Shown: positions 23,929 to 36,480, counted from the first letter of the stretch. The stretch is DNA of 64,000 nucleotides from Ipomoea triloba (GCF_003576645.1 NC_044917.1:12810536-12874535), one strand, 5' to 3'. A program made the numbers and translations. Notes: generated by a model from the letters alone, not told the origin.

Positions 23929-24589
23929 CCATATATTCATAAAAACAAAGTTTATTGTTTATAAACATTACAGTAAATTAATGATTTTATATGTCTATCA
24001 ATTTATTTTTAAAAAAAATTAAAAATATCAATATGAGTGTCATTTAAAAAATTAAAATATCTCAATTGAAGTTTTTTAAGGATATATTTTTAATATATTA
24101 ATTTTATTTGTAAAAAACCAAAAAAAAAAGTTATAAAAAATTTAAAGAAAAAATTAAGAATATCTTAGGGTATCTCTAATGTTTTGTTGAGAGAGAGAGA
24201 GAAAGAATGAGAGAGGGATTGGAGGGAAGAAAGATGGGGTGATCGGGTTTCTCCAGGTAGACTGTTTTCTTCAGAGAAATTGACACATGCGTATGGTACA
24301 CGTTGACAAATTTTTAGTTTTTATTTGTATTGGATTAGATAGTTAATTATTACTCCTTAATCTTTGGATCATGGTCCATACAACTATGTGTACCATAAAT
24401 AAAATATACATTTTTAATATATTAAAGATACATTATTTGTATACTACATGTATATTATTTGAAAGTACATTATTTAAGTATCAGAGATATATTATTTTGT
24501 ATATTATCAAATGATGTATATTCAAGACATAAATAATATATATTTAATATATTTAAAATGTATTTTTTATTCATGATTCATATAAAAAT
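23929..24589. other. AT-rich intergenic sequence
   Basis: There is a GA-rich tract near 24187-24215. No gene or bounded repeat can be supported. Confidence 0.5.
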
Positions 24590-24840
24590 TTGCTGCAAAT
24601 GGAGTTTTTGGTAGGATGGAATTGCAATTCAATTCCTACCAAACTCCATGGAATTACAATTCCATGGTTGGGAATTGCAATTCCATGATAAATGATTGTT
24701 GTACCATTCTTCTTATTATTATTATATTATTATACAAGGACATTTTAGTCTTTATTCACTTCTTTCCTTTCAATTCCAATCATTACATTCATGTCTATCA
24801 AATAATGTAATTTAAATTCTCACTTTATTCTTTTCCCACC
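24590..24840. mobile_element. Left half of a MITE split by an LTR element
   Basis: TTTTTGGTAGGATGGAATTG, AATTCCATGG blocks and ACAAGGACATTTTAGTCTTT match, in reverse, the repeat in DUF863 intron 1 (32862-33240). The other edge resumes after the LTR element at about 26757-26810 (CCCAACCAAATGCC). Confidence 0.45.
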
Positions 24841-26232
24841 TGATGGATAATACACTAGGCCAAAGCTACAGGGGCCGGCCCAAGAGAACAACTGGATCAA
24901 AAAAGCCCAAGAAAGAGACCTAGCACAAAGCTATCGAAGAATACGATACGAATTGGACTTAGTATTTGTATTAGTAGTAGGATTAGGGCTTATTATTCTA
25001 ATGTAACATGGACTCCTAATATGAGGCGGTCCAAGATTCCTATTCCTTGTAGGGCTCTAGGCACAAAATATGTATAAATAGACTCTCCATTCATTGAGGA
25101 AGAACAAGCAATTCTAAGAAACACAATACCTATATTCTCCTCATATATTTTCCCTACATTTTTCCTATATTTTCGTTATTCTAACAGGTAGTGTTGGCCT
25201 GCCTTTGACTACGCAAAAGTCATAAAACCAACATTGGCGCCGTCTGTGGGGATTGATACGGAAAAGCTTCGTACTTTCCTCTGAACTTGAGAAAATATGG
25301 TGATTACACGACAGAACACACGAACAAATTAGCTAGTGAGGGATCCGCGAGAAGCACTTGATCAACCCCCTTCTCGCAAACCATCCAACCAACCGGTGCG
25401 CCCTCGGGATGCCAATCAAGAGAATCCCCAGAGGGGGGAGATAACCCCCTCGGGCATACATCCGCCAGACATCGGTGTCCCTCGGATCCAACTGATCGAA
25501 CTTCCCACCAGGATAATGGAAGCCGTCAAGCACCTCTGTAGATTCCCAAACTCAATACGAACGACGAGATTCGAGTCCTAGCCGGACCCCACTCAGGAAA
25601 ACCATGAACCTCGGACAGCTCAAGGGACCTCGCAAGAGAGATATCGGAGGGCAATCTCAGTCCATGATCGTATGGGAACCCCAAATCTACAACCTGACAC
25701 CCCATGGCCTAGACAGGGCAAAACTGTGGTTGAAAGCCCACGACGAAGGGTTAGGCTCAACCCTCTGCGGTGAGCCCAAGCCGCTCAAACAACTAACCCC
25801 CATGCGGGTAGACTACCAACGATAGAGCCACATAGAGAGGAAGCCTTAGAGGACACAGTAGAAAGTTGCGGCGGAATCCCAGATCAAAATCGGAGAGGTC
25901 AGGATCAAGAAATAGCCAAGCTAGCCAAGCAGACAGCCATGGGAGTCAACCATGGGAGACAGCCACGAGAGTCAGCCAAAGGGGCTAGCCACGTAAGTCA
26001 GTCATGAAAAAAAAAAAGAATGAGAAGAAGAGTCGAAGAGGCTAGGTTGGCCGCCTCGTGAGGCAGTCAACTAGGCTGACTAAAAAAAAAAGTCAGGATG
26101 ACAGCCTCATGAGGCAGTCAGCCGAAGCTGATTCAGTCAACCAATGCTAACTGCCTGCGAGGTAGTTAGCCAATGCTGACTGCCCGCGAGGCAGTCGGCT
26201 AGCTCCGACCGCCCCGTTGGCAGTCCTTATGA

Positions 26233-26274
<42 letters not shown>

Positions 26275-26751
26275 CTAATAATAATAATAATAATAATAAA
26301 ATTAAAAAATAATAATAAACATACGTTTTAGAGACTTTGTATGCACATACTCTCAAGAAAGTGGGGGATTAGATGATGGATAATATACTAGGCCAAAGCT
26401 ATAGGGGTTGGCCCAAGAGAACAACTGGATCAAGAAAGCCCATGAAAGAGACCCAGCACAGAGCTATCGAAGAATACGATACGGATTAGACTTAGTATTT
26501 GTATTATTAGTAGGATTAGGGCTTATTAGTTATAATGTAACGGAGACTCCTAATATAAGGCGGTCTAGGATTCCTATTCCTTGTAGGGCTCTAGGCCCAA
26601 AATATGTATAAATAGACCCTCCATTCAGGGAGGAAAAACAAACAATTCTAAGCAATACAATACCTATATTCTCCCCATATATTTTCTCTATATTCTCGTT
26701 ATTCTAACAGGTAGTGTTGGCTTTGACTACCCAAAAGTCATAAAACCAACA
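24841..26751 (+). mobile_element. Small complete LTR retroelement (TRIM/LARD-like)
   Basis: 5' LTR 24841-25233 and 3' LTR 26374-26751 both start TGATGGATAATA and end AAAACCAACA. A perfect 5-bp TSD CCACC flanks the element (24836-24840 and 26752-26756). The PBS-side motif TTGGCGCCGTCTGTGGGGA follows the 5' LTR at 25234, and a purine tract with GTGGGGGATTAGA precedes the 3' LTR. The 1.14-kb interior has no pol; short frames at 25333-25825 may be gag debris. It is non-autonomous and presumably mobilised by a gypsy relative. The LTRs differ by many substitutions, so the insertion is not recent. Confidence 0.9.
25860..26220. repeat. GGCAGTCAGC-type tandem repeats inside the LTR element
   Basis: Imperfect repeats of CAGTCAGCC / AATGCTGACTGCC with GCGAGGCAG spacers occupy the interior before a (TA)n and (AAT)n tract (26239-26300). 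Confidence 0.7.
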
Positions 26752-26756
26752 CCACC

Positions 26757-28226
26757 AATTACTATTGTTTTCCTCCCTAATTCCCTCCTCCCAACCAAAT
26801 GCCTATAAGAGCATCCATAATAAGGAGTTCTTTCACGGTTTTTAAGAAAAAGATTGCCAACATGGAAGAGAGAAGTGAAGAGAGAGAAACACAAAATTCA
26901 TCCTACAAATTCAATGTTTTTTAAGAGATGTGGGACCCACATCTCTATTACACCACATGTGACAGTCATGCGTGACTGTTACACCTGCGCCCGCTGGGCG
27001 CGTTACAGCCTGCAAATTTTATTTTTTTAATTTTTTTTAAATCAGATTCTTTTTTCTCTTCCCTCTCATATTCTCTTTCCTAACCACACTTACAAAATCT
27101 CCTAAAAAACCATTTAAAAAAACTCTACTATTATGGCATGTTTGGTTGGATGGAAAGTCTTTTTCATGGAAAAGATTTTTCAAAAAGTTGAGGAAAACAT
27201 GTTATTATGTTGTTTGGTTGGATGGAAAATGTTTTCCATGAAATTTGACTTCCCAAAAGTGAAGGAAAACAAATTCTAAAGGTAGAGGTTGGTATTTTGT
27301 TTTTCAAAGGGATTGAGAAGAAAGTATGAAGCAATTACTATTTTACTCTTATCAAAATTTATTATCACTATTATTATTAAAGGTATATTAGTCTCTATAT
27401 TCATAATTCCTTACTATTCCAAACTCAACCAAACAATAACATTCATATTCTCAATAATTTCTTTTTCACCAATCAAATAGTGAAATCTACTTTCCTAATA
27501 ATTTATTTTATATGAAATTTAAATTTCATTTTTTTCAAATATTTTTTAACGAATCAAACCGGTTGTTACGGTCTTACGGATGCTCTAATTATTCTTCGGG
27601 TCAAAAAATCACGGCGAAACGCAATTGGGGCCCACATAACGTATCTAGGAAGGCGAGGCCAGAAACCGTAAGTTGGACGCAAGGGAATGATGATAAATTT
27701 TTTTTTTTTTTTTTTTTTGGAGAAATGATAATTTATTATTATTATTATTTTGAAACAAGGGAATGATGATAATTGATAAGCAGAAATGGGCAAAATTCAG
27801 AAATTGGGACAGTGGTATTTCAGTAATTCACCTGGATATTCTAGGCTTTTTGTTGGACTCTTGTCGAACTCGGAGTTCAAAAGATTTGTGCTTGTCTCGT
27901 AATCATATCCACATTGGATTTAGATAAAAAGGGAGAAACACAGTTCAACTATCAAAGAATCATTGCTTAGATTGGCACCCATTCACACCCAAAGTATCTC
28001 ATAGGCAAAAACTCTTTTATTCTTCAAGTATGCCCATATGGTTATATTGGTCTATTTATTAAATTTAACTTTAAATTAATGTTCATTTAGTCAATGTTAT
28101 TCAATTGTATTTTTAGTTTTCAGTTTAAATATTTCCTATTAGATTACATGTTGATTTGCATTGTAAACTAGGTTCACTATTATGAACTTTATATTTATTT
28201 CATTGGAAAATTCATAGTACAATTTC

Positions 28227-28278
<52 letters not shown>

Positions 28279-28289
28279 TTTTTATTCTG
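26757..28289. other. Intergenic sequence with MITE debris
   Basis: Bases 26757-26810 continue the split MITE. CATGTTTGGTTGGATGG at 27137 and its variant near 27208 suggest a further decayed MITE ending before about 27560. A poly-T run lies at 27698-27718 and a (TA)n tract at 28230-28276. No gene is supported. Confidence 0.4.
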
Positions 28290-28500
28290 GTGAGAACAAT
28301 TCTTTAGGTGTGGATGTGAGGACAAATCTAAACCATTGATCTGCAAGATCTGATGGATGAGAAATCAAGTAAAAAATGAGCGGGGTCATTTTCATAAATA
28401 TTACAAAATTTTGTTTATTTCAACCATTAGATCTACTAGATCAATGGTTTGGATTTGTCCTTATGTTCTCACCTGTGACATAATTCTCACTTGATTAAGG
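28290..28500. mobile_element. MITE, family with GGTGAGAAC / GTTCTCACC ends (copy 1)
   Basis: Left arm TGGTGAGAAC...AAATCTAAACCATTGATC and right arm GATCAATGGTTTGGATTT...GTTCTCACC are inverted. The centre GGGGTCATTTTCATAAATAT is shared with the copy at about 43640-43890. Confidence 0.65.
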
Positions 28501-28697
28501 ACATATATATATATATATATAATTTGGACAAAGTGTGACAGACTCCTCCCATGCATACGTGTGGTCGTGTGTGGTATACTTGGGAGTGGTGGTACACTTA
28601 CGATAGGAGTGGTTTGTGGTGTACTTAGTAGTGGTTTGTGGTGCACTGCCAAATGCTAGTATGTGGTGCACTACGAAATGGTATATATATATTATAC

Positions 28698-28751
<54 letters not shown>

Positions 28752-29053
28752 GATTTTCTACCAAATTCAAAATTTGTAAAACTTTAATAACATTTGAACT
28801 TATACTATTAAAAATTATTATAAGACTTGTAATATTATAAAGTGTATTATATATAATTTATAAAGTCCATGATAGATTTTGCCTAGGCCTAGACTGAGTC
28901 GGTTTCGAGTTGAGCTCTGAACTATTTTTTTTTTATTGGACTTGAACCAGCCTTTTATAAGCCGGTTTAAATTTGGGCTAAGCTCGACCCAAGGTCGATG
29001 AATTCAACACCTAATTTTTTTTGGATCAATTTAGTGTTGATTTGACCTTTAAT
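28501..29053. other. AT-rich spacer with TA/CATA microsatellites
   Basis: (TA)n at 28503-28521, and a palindromic (TACA)n/(TA)n/(TGTA)n run at 28682-28751. No gene. Confidence 0.7.
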
Positions 29054-29420
29054 CAAGGTTGCAAAAATCGCTAGGCGCCTGGGGGGCGCCTAGCGCCTAG
29101 GTCGCCTAGGCGCCGATTACGGGCGCCTAGGTTTTTTTTTTTTTTTAAATTTTTAAAAAAAATTAAATTTTTTTAAAGTGTTAATAATTGTAAAGTGTTT
29201 AATACTGTAAGTCTTTACACTTTAATAGTTAAATATTTAATACTTATTATTTTATTAAGTTATTAGTTATTATTTATTAATTATTAGTGCATTACTTATT
29301 AGTTAATTTAGTTATTACTTATTATTTTATTAAGTTATTACTTATTATTAGACTATTAGAGTATTAGTTAATACATTATAATATTAATAGTTTAAATGTT
29401 TCAGATTTATAATTTTTTTT

Positions 29421-29451
<31 letters not shown>

Positions 29452-29662
29452 ACCAGCCGGCCGGCCTAGGCGGCCCAGGTGCCCGGCTAGGCGGGCTAGG
29501 CGCCTCCTAGTCGGCCGGCGGCCCAGGCGGGCTAGGCGGCGCCTAGGCGCGGCCTAGTCGGCCGGCTAGGCGCCGCGGAGGAGGCCGATTTCGGCCTTCC
29601 TCGACGCGGCCGGGCGCCGCCTAGCGCCTAATCGGCGTCTAGGCGCGATTTTTGCAACACTG
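29054..29662. mobile_element. hAT-like GCCTAGGCG element, copy 3, complete
   Basis: A perfect 8-bp TSD CCTTTAAT (29046-29053 and 29663-29670) flanks TIRs CAAGGTTGCAAAAATCG and the inverse ending ATTTTTGCAACACTG. The right subterminal arm is a very GC-rich array of GCCTAGGCG and CGGCC motifs. The centre is AT-rich and lacks coding. It is inverted relative to copy 2. Confidence 0.88.
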
Positions 29663-29695
29663 CCTTTAATCATCTCGTGGCCACTTCTAGGCAGT

Positions 29696-30215
29696 TGTTA
29701 TACGGTGGACCATGGTCACAAAATGCCGCCGTTTCATTAAGTAAAAGAAACGGCTACGGCGGAGCTCCGTAAATGATACTATTTCATCTCAAAAGATACT
29801 GCCTCACATTTGTTTTTATATTATTAAATGAAACTGTAGTTATATCGAAATGTAACTGTAGTTGTAAGTAAAAGAAACTACAGTGTATATAAAATGAAAC
29901 TGAATAACAGTTTTACATTTTAGGTGTATATTGCTCAATGAATCTGTAGTTATATCGAAATGATATTATAGTTGTGTTGAAAGGAAAATGTAGTGTATTA
30001 TAAGAGAAACTGTAGTTGTGTTGAAAAGAAATTGAATAACAGTTTAACATATTTGAGTGTATAATGTCGAATGAAACTACAGTTATATCGAAAAAGAACT
30101 GCAGTTGTGTTGAAAAGTAAATGCAATGTATATAAACTGAAAGTTAACCGCGCAGAACGAATACCGTTTTAATTGTACATTCTCATTAATCAAAACGACG
30201 TCATTTTGATGGTAA
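29696..30215. repeat. GGTGGACCATGG repeat family, copy 1
   Basis: It starts ATACGGTGGACCATGGTCAC, runs through alternating GAAACTGTAGTTATATCG / TGAAACTGAATAACAG modules of about 90 bp, and ends near an AAACGACGTCATTTTGAT palindrome. The same modules occur inverted at 37028-37630 and again at 52812-53385. Confidence 0.7.
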
Positions 30216-30540
30216 AATATGCGACCTCTAGGTGAGTTTCAAATGACTTTTTGACCCCGGAAACCTGAGTTAATAAAATGGGGAAGAGAAAAAGTCGAGG
30301 TGGAATTAAATGCGGTTGTTCAGGAGAAGTGCAGCTGGATTTCAAGAGTTGAAATATTAGCGCATGACAGTCGTAGTAGGAAACTAGGAAGTAGGAAGAT
30401 GATGACAAGGGCAGGGCAGACGAGAGAATCTGTAGGAAAAATACATAGTTTCTTACACTTGTGACGATCAAGAAAATTCCAAGCAAAGATATAGTAAAAT
30501 GAGTGAATGTTAGGATAACCCCAAAGTGTCGCATATCCCA
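30216..30540. other. Intergenic, upstream of the gap
   Basis: No supported gene. Minus-strand open frames here have no recognisable homology. Confidence 0.4.
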
Positions 30541-30689
30541 TCCCCCCCCCCCCCCCCCCCCCNNNNNNNNNNNNNNNNNNNNNNNNNNNNNNNNNNNNNN
30601 NNNNNNNNNNNNNNNNNNNNNNNNNNNNNNNNNNNNNNNNNNNNNNNNNNNNNNNNNNNNNNNNNNNNNNNNNNNNNNNATCCCCCCCC

Positions 30690-30700
<11 letters not shown>
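30541..30700. other. Assembly gap (N 30563-30679) between poly-C runs
   Basis: About 20 C residues flank each side of a 117-base N run, followed by (TC)n. Sequencing probably failed through this tract. The true length and content are unknown. Confidence 0.95.
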
Positions 30701-30721
<21 letters not shown>

Positions 30722-32442
30722 TACTGTGATTTGCGAAAGAGTGAGAGGGAAAGTGGCCCCGGCAGATCCGATAAACGCCAGTTCTTTTCCACATTTGGCG
30801 TCCTTGTAAATGAATAATGGACTAAAATCTATGCATCCGTTTCATGGCTTTTTCTACAACACAACAATAAGACCCTCTCTCTCTCTCTGTATGCGTATGA
30901 ACACTACAGCTCTTTCTACATCAGTAATGGGTTTTTCTTGATTCTTACTGGGGTTTCAAGTCTGGGTGTCCGGTAATTTCTCAATCTTCATTTTCTTCTT
31001 TCTCAGGTGATAATAGTGGACCTATGGGTCTTCTTTTCTGTCATTTGTTGTTTTGTTGCTCATAAATTCTCCTACGTGATTGTTCCTAGTATACTTGTCT
31101 TTGAGGCGCTCTTTGCTTTTGTATAAAGGTTTGTATTTGAAGATATTGATGCCTGGATCTGTGCATTGCCGAGATTAGATTTTTTCCCCCCCCCCCAAAG
31201 AATTTCTGTTCTAAACTATTTGCTTCCATACTTGAAGCTAATGCAAGATGAAATCTCTCTCTCTCTCTCTCTTTCCGTTTCTCTTTTTCTTTTTTCCTTT
31301 TCTCTCTTTTAAGTGATTTTGGGCGATGAATTTCTTTTGTGATTGTTAGAGTTTAAAAGGAATTGTTGTTCAAATTTATCTTTTTTCTTTGGATCTGAAT
31401 ATACTGTTTATCACACTGTGGATAAGGCACTGTTGTTGTTGTTTGCTTGTTTTTTATTTTATTTTATTTATGTTTCTTACTTTCTCCCCTTCTGAATATA
31501 GGTGAATTGATGTGCAATCTTAGTCATTTTTGGTATGTATTGTTTCTTTCTCGAAATTTTTCTTCCTTTTTCTGTACTCTGAAAATAACTTGAAATTTGG
31601 TCTTCCAAACATTCTCCTTACTTTAAAACTGTGCTACTTCAAGAAAAATGGTCTGATTTGTGCCTTTTTCACATAATTCTTGCCCTTTAATCTGTAGGTT
31701 TCAGTAATTACTGGTATTTGGTTTTAGGAAAAATTGCACTTTTCATCTAAGTTACAGGATAATTGAAGGATCCGCACCTACTTGGTAGGCGTGCTTACTT
31801 CTCGTCCCTAGACTATAACTGACGTTGCAAATTTCTTCATTTTTCTAACAAAATATTAGGATGAAATTAGCTTAGGGACAATAAATGAGCACGGCCTGGT
31901 AGGAAAAAGGAGCTTAGGAACAAGAAGTAAGCACGACCAACAAGTAGGGATGAATCTTACCATTATCCTAAAACTTAGATACAAAAAGTGCAATTTTCCC
32001 TTGGTTTTATTTCCCAGCTGTTGCTTTTGCTTTGTTTTATTACATTCTATTTGCGTGTCGACTTTGGATGGTTAAATGATCTACTTTGTGTGTTGTGGAC
32101 TTTCTAGGCATGCAACTTGAGTTAAGTCTGCTGTTGATCCATAAGCGTCAAAGCAGATTTCCTTTTACAGGAGTTTCTTTCATTTTGTTTTACTAAAATT
32201 GTTCTCATAACATGGACATATTTTTTTAAAGGAGAATGAATCTTCAACTATTCAGATGTTACTATGTTAGGCTCCATATGGTATTTTGCAACTTATTGGT
32301 GGTCTTCAGAATGTGCTAAAAGAAAGCCCTATGTGCATACTTCTGGTTGTACAATGTTTGAGTGGTTTGTTTGACAAAGGAGTTAACTTGAGGTTTTCTT
32401 CTGTTTTTTGTTGGGTCATTCCAGGTCGAGATAAAAAAAAAA
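30701..32442 (+). promoter_or_regulatory. Likely promoter/5' leader region of the DUF863 gene
   Basis: The region holds (TC)n tracts at 30701-30720, 30873-30887 and 31255-31272, typical pyrimidine patches of plant 5' leaders, and T-rich stretches that could be 5'-UTR introns. No coding exon upstream of 32443 was recognised. Transcription start is not determinable from sequence alone. Confidence 0.35.
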
Positions 32443-35400
32443 ATGCAGTGTACAAGCTATACTCTGGGATCTTACTATCTAAGAGATCTTAATGTAGGCC
32501 TTGGTGGGTGTTCATGGTTGACGGCAAACAGTGATATTGTATGGAATGGTGGGCACAGGTTCAATGTTTTGTTGCCTCAGCCTACTATGGATCATGATCT
32601 AGGTCCTCAGAAGGAAATTTGTAGGCAGATGATGCTAAAGCACGAATCGACATTCAAATATCAGGCAAGCTCCTCTCAGAGATTTCGAATTTGAATCTTT
32701 GAAGGAAATCGTTTGAACCTCACCCGTATAAAATATGGCATATGAATGGAGCAACTTGTCTTTTGTTTTCCTGTCATTTGCTTAATTTTCAAGAGGCTCC
32801 CTGTTATCTAGGGCAACGTTTTTGCAAAATGCTATTAGCTAGCAATGCTTATCGTAATAACGGGGTGTTTTATTTGAATGAGGGAATTAGGGGGAAAGGA
32901 ATTATAATTCTGTGGCAAAAGAATAAAGTATGAATTCAAATTTCCTTGTTTGGTAGGCAGACAGGAATAGAATTACTAGGAATGAAAGGGAAGAAGTGAT
33001 AATAAAGACTAAAATATCCTTGTGTAATAATAAAAGGGAAGAAGGAACAAGGGCAAATTTGTCCACGCAATACTTTTTTTTTTCTTCCCATCTTCCATGG
33101 AATTTCAATTCCTTGGGGAGGGGTTAGGAATTTCAATTCCATGGTTGGATTGCAATTCCCTCTAACCAAATAATGGAATTTTGGTTGCTAAAGAATAAGG
33201 TGGGAAAAGAATTACAATTCATGTGTACCAAACATGCCATAAGTTCTATACTTTTTGTGTGTCTTTTCTTTAATAGCCTTGTATACTTTGCCTGTCATTA
33301 TTTACTTGGTGGTTCAACATTTTGGCTGAGCTCTTATTTTTTCTAAAAGAAAAATTTCCCCTTTCCAGGTCTATGAGCTGCACCGCCTATATAGAAGGCA
33401 AAAGGAACTGATGGAGGAAACTAGAAACAGGGAACTATTGGCGCACAGTTTAAAATTGCCTTTGGTATCTGAAGCAATGTCGGAAATCTCCATGGAAACC
33501 CACTTGCCTTCAAGGAATGTCTCGGGTATTGGGCCCTCTTTTCCGAGTCCACAGATGTTTCAAGAACCTTCACGCTTTGTAGCTGGAAACAATGAGGATC
33601 TGGCTACTCACAAACGTGCAATGAAAGATGATTTTGAAGGATGTGAACATTCGTCATCTCAAAGAAAGAAATCTAGGAAGAGAATGTTGGATCTTGAACT
33701 TCCGGGTGATTTGTACATAGATAGTGAAGAGGAAAATGAGGTTCAAGTGCTTAAGACCCCAATCACAAATCTATGGCCCGTAAATGAATCAAAACTTGCC
33801 TCTTTTTACCCAGAAGGTTCTTCCATGTCTGATTCAAGTTGCAGGAAGACCAACTTATTGTTCGACTTGAATGAGCCTGCACAGCCAGATGAATCAGATT
33901 TCCTAAGTTCCTCGAGTCTTCTTGAATCTGATAGCAGTCAACATGATATCGTGAATCAGAATCAGGATCTTTCAGAAAAGGAAAAGTCAATTGCAGATTG
34001 CTCTTTTCCAAATAAAGAAACTCTGCTTGATATTACGGTTAAAGAAGGTCATTATGATGCTTGCAAAATTAGTTCACATCTCGAGAAAGACAAAGAAAAT
34101 GGGCTGCTACCTTGCAATACTGAAGCTGGTAGGGTTCTGTTTAGTTCTTTTCATATATTCTAAACATCTGTTGTCTTGTATGATAGTCTCCACCATTTTT
34201 CAAATTAACATGAGTATTAGTTTTGCTGAGTTAATACCAGCTGGGGTTCTCTGAGTGTAGTGGCATCGCCACATTTAGTCCTAAACTTTCAATTTAACCA
34301 CCTGTGGTTCTTCAACTTACAAATTTAACCAGTCATGATCCTTCGGTTAGTTTAAGGGAAAAATTAGGACCATGGCTGGTTAGAAATTTGAAAGTTGAAG
34401 GACTATGGGTGGTTAAATTTGAAAGTCGAAGGACCCCACGTGGTTAAATTGAAAGTTTAGGACTAAACGTGGCTACTCGGAGAACCCCAATTGGTATTAA
34501 CTCTAGTTTTGCTATTCACGTCTTACTATTTTTTATCTTCTTACCATCTTACCTTTTCAGGGGGAGATAGAAGTGATTTGAATCAATCTGTGGTAGAATC
34601 CTGTTGTCTGACACCAAGTAATGAATGTAAACGAAGGAAAACTTTAGATTCAAAAATGTCTGAGAAGAACTGTGCTGAAGCTAATATTGGTGTTCCCTCT
34701 TTTGTTTCTTCTCTGGGAAAATCAATCAATGACTCTAAGGAGTTCCCTATTTTGGTTCAAGCACTTCCATGCATTAATGACACTTCACTCAATAAGTGTC
34801 ATAAATCTTCTATTTCCAAACCTAGGCTCAGTGGAAGAAAGTCCAGCCTAAACAAAATAAAACCTGCAGGCTCCCATTCAACACGAGAAGCTGACAGTGT
34901 TAACGCTACTGGGACAAAAGGTACTGCAAAATGCTTTAAGATTTCCGATTCCCGAAATTTCTCTGAATTTTTGGATTTGAATTTGGTTAAACCTAATTAC
35001 TTGTCTGATATTGAGTTTTCTGACCCAAACTCTAATTCTTGTTTCCTGAACCTGAAGACAAGGTGACAGATAGAAGCGGGAAGTACGAGGCTGCTGACAG
35101 TAATTTGGATCTTATTCCTACAGATGATCGCGAGCTTTCAACTTGTATCAACTTGACAGAGAGAGATTTGAAAGCGCCTATTAGCCCAGAGAACCGGGAG
35201 TGTTCTCCGCCTAGAGCAGATTCTCAAGAGACACGGCTTGACGACCGAGAAGTAAGTGACAGGCTTGCAGCAGATACATTAGTATTGATTTTATCATCCG
35301 GGGTGCACAAGTATTCGAAAACTGGTATTGAGCAACCCAAAGACTCAATTGGCTGCCTTGATTGGTTTGCTGCAATTGCATCTACTTTGGTAAATGATCA

Positions 35401-35809
35401 CGGAAAAAGAATTGAGGCCACGAAAAAGAATGTAGCAAACAGCAAGGCAAAATATTGTGCTCGTAAAGTGAAGGTCGAGAATGTGAAAGAAACAGTTGAT
35501 GCATCTTTGCCTTGTCGACTAAAAAAGACGAAATCAGAGATGGAAACCAAGGATCGGGCATGTTCAGGGAGGAGAAAAGCAAGGAGTGGCCATGCGAAAG
35601 GGATGAAAAGTTCGAAAGCTTTGAATTCAAATGCATGCTCACATTCCAAGCAGCAGACTGATGGTAAGAAGCTCAATTCCGATGAAAGGCGATTGAAAGT
35701 GTGGGGAAGTAAGAAGAAGCGAATGGCTCGAGGTGCTATAAGTACACCCGTTTTTCGGTTCAGAGATTTGGTATTTCAAGCTAAGGGCGAGCAAATTTCT
35801 TCAGTATAA
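32443..35809 (+). CDS. DUF863 family protein (three exons, one apparent frameshift)
   Basis: Exon 1, 32443-32664, starts MQCTSYTLGSYYLRDLN and ends TFKYQ. Exon 2, 33369-34128, opens VYELHRLYRRQKELMEE, completing the conserved DUF863 N-terminal motif. Exon 3, 34561-35809, carries ADTLVLILSSG and DSIGCLDWFAAIASTLV, the conserved C-terminal region. About 740 codons in all, somewhat shorter than the roughly 900-1100 residues usual for the family. Intron 1 uses a GC donor (CAG|GCAAGC) with a normal AG acceptor; intron 2 is GT-AG and contains a MITE. Near 35036-35064 the reading frame must change by -1 (one base seems missing), otherwise a stop follows LNLKTR. The basic, Ser/Lys-rich tail suggests a nuclear protein, but the family's biochemical role is not established. 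Confidence 0.85.
32862..33240. mobile_element. MITE in DUF863 intron 1
   Basis: Inverted AATTCCATGG/GGAATTTCAATTCC blocks and a TGTACCAAACATGCCAT edge are present. AGACTAAAATATCCTTGTGT is shared, inverted, with 24590-24840. The left end is approximate. Confidence 0.5.
34228..34503. mobile_element. MITE in DUF863 intron 2 (TTTAGTCCTAAA family, copy 2)
   Basis: It begins GAGTTAATACCAGCTGGGG and ends CCCCAATTGGTATTAACTC, near-perfect terminal inversions. Inner arms carry TTTAGTCCTAAACTTTCAA and its inverse. It fills about 276 of the 432 bases of the intron, ending 57 bases before the acceptor AG. Confidence 0.8.
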
Positions 35810-36480
35810 ACAGTACAGCAAACAAACCTCATTGCTTCACTCAATTCACTGCATATAAGTTAACTTGGTGAAGGCTTGAAGGGATTTACTTTTGTTTAGA
35901 TTTTTCTTTTTAAGAAGAATTGAACAATGAAGGTTCTTTGCTCTTGTGTACATACAATTCTAGCTAGGACTGAGGATTTGATTAATGGTAACTTACAATT
36001 GAACTATTGAAGTAGGTCATTTTCAATCTTTGCATTGCTTTTGGGGCCCAAGTTTTTCTCAGTTGAGATGTGGAAAATACAATGTTGGTCAGTTAACTAG
36101 CTGGCTTGGTATCATAAGGTTTCAAATTCAATTTTTTGTGTAAGCTGTGCTGTTTATTAGCCTTCTTGTTTTCGGTTAATTATGTGCAATTTAAATTAAT
36201 TTATTTTATTGTGGTCTTTTGTCAACTAGGATAATAAGATAGATTTATCTAATACACACACTTTTAAGTAACTGGTGGATTTTTTTTTATTTTTTTTTTC
36301 ATGAATCCCAAATATGTAAAAAGAACAAACCATCAAACTAACACAAATTGTCCCATCAGTGGATATTAGCCTAACTTAAATTTAATGGATAATATTAGCC
36401 TTACTTGCATGAAAGTTGGAAAACAATACAAATATAAAAACAAAAATACAAGTGTATACTTACAAACATTCTCTCAAATT
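35810..36480. other. DUF863 3' flank
   Basis: It probably includes the 3' UTR, with AATAAT- and AT-rich motifs but no decisive poly(A) signal. A tRNA-like fragment near 36101-36170 (TGGTATCATAAGGTTTCAAATTC) is too decayed to call. Confidence 0.4.

Noticed and set aside
30503..30817. ORFs spanning the N gap
   Set aside because: They consist of poly-C translation and unknown residues.
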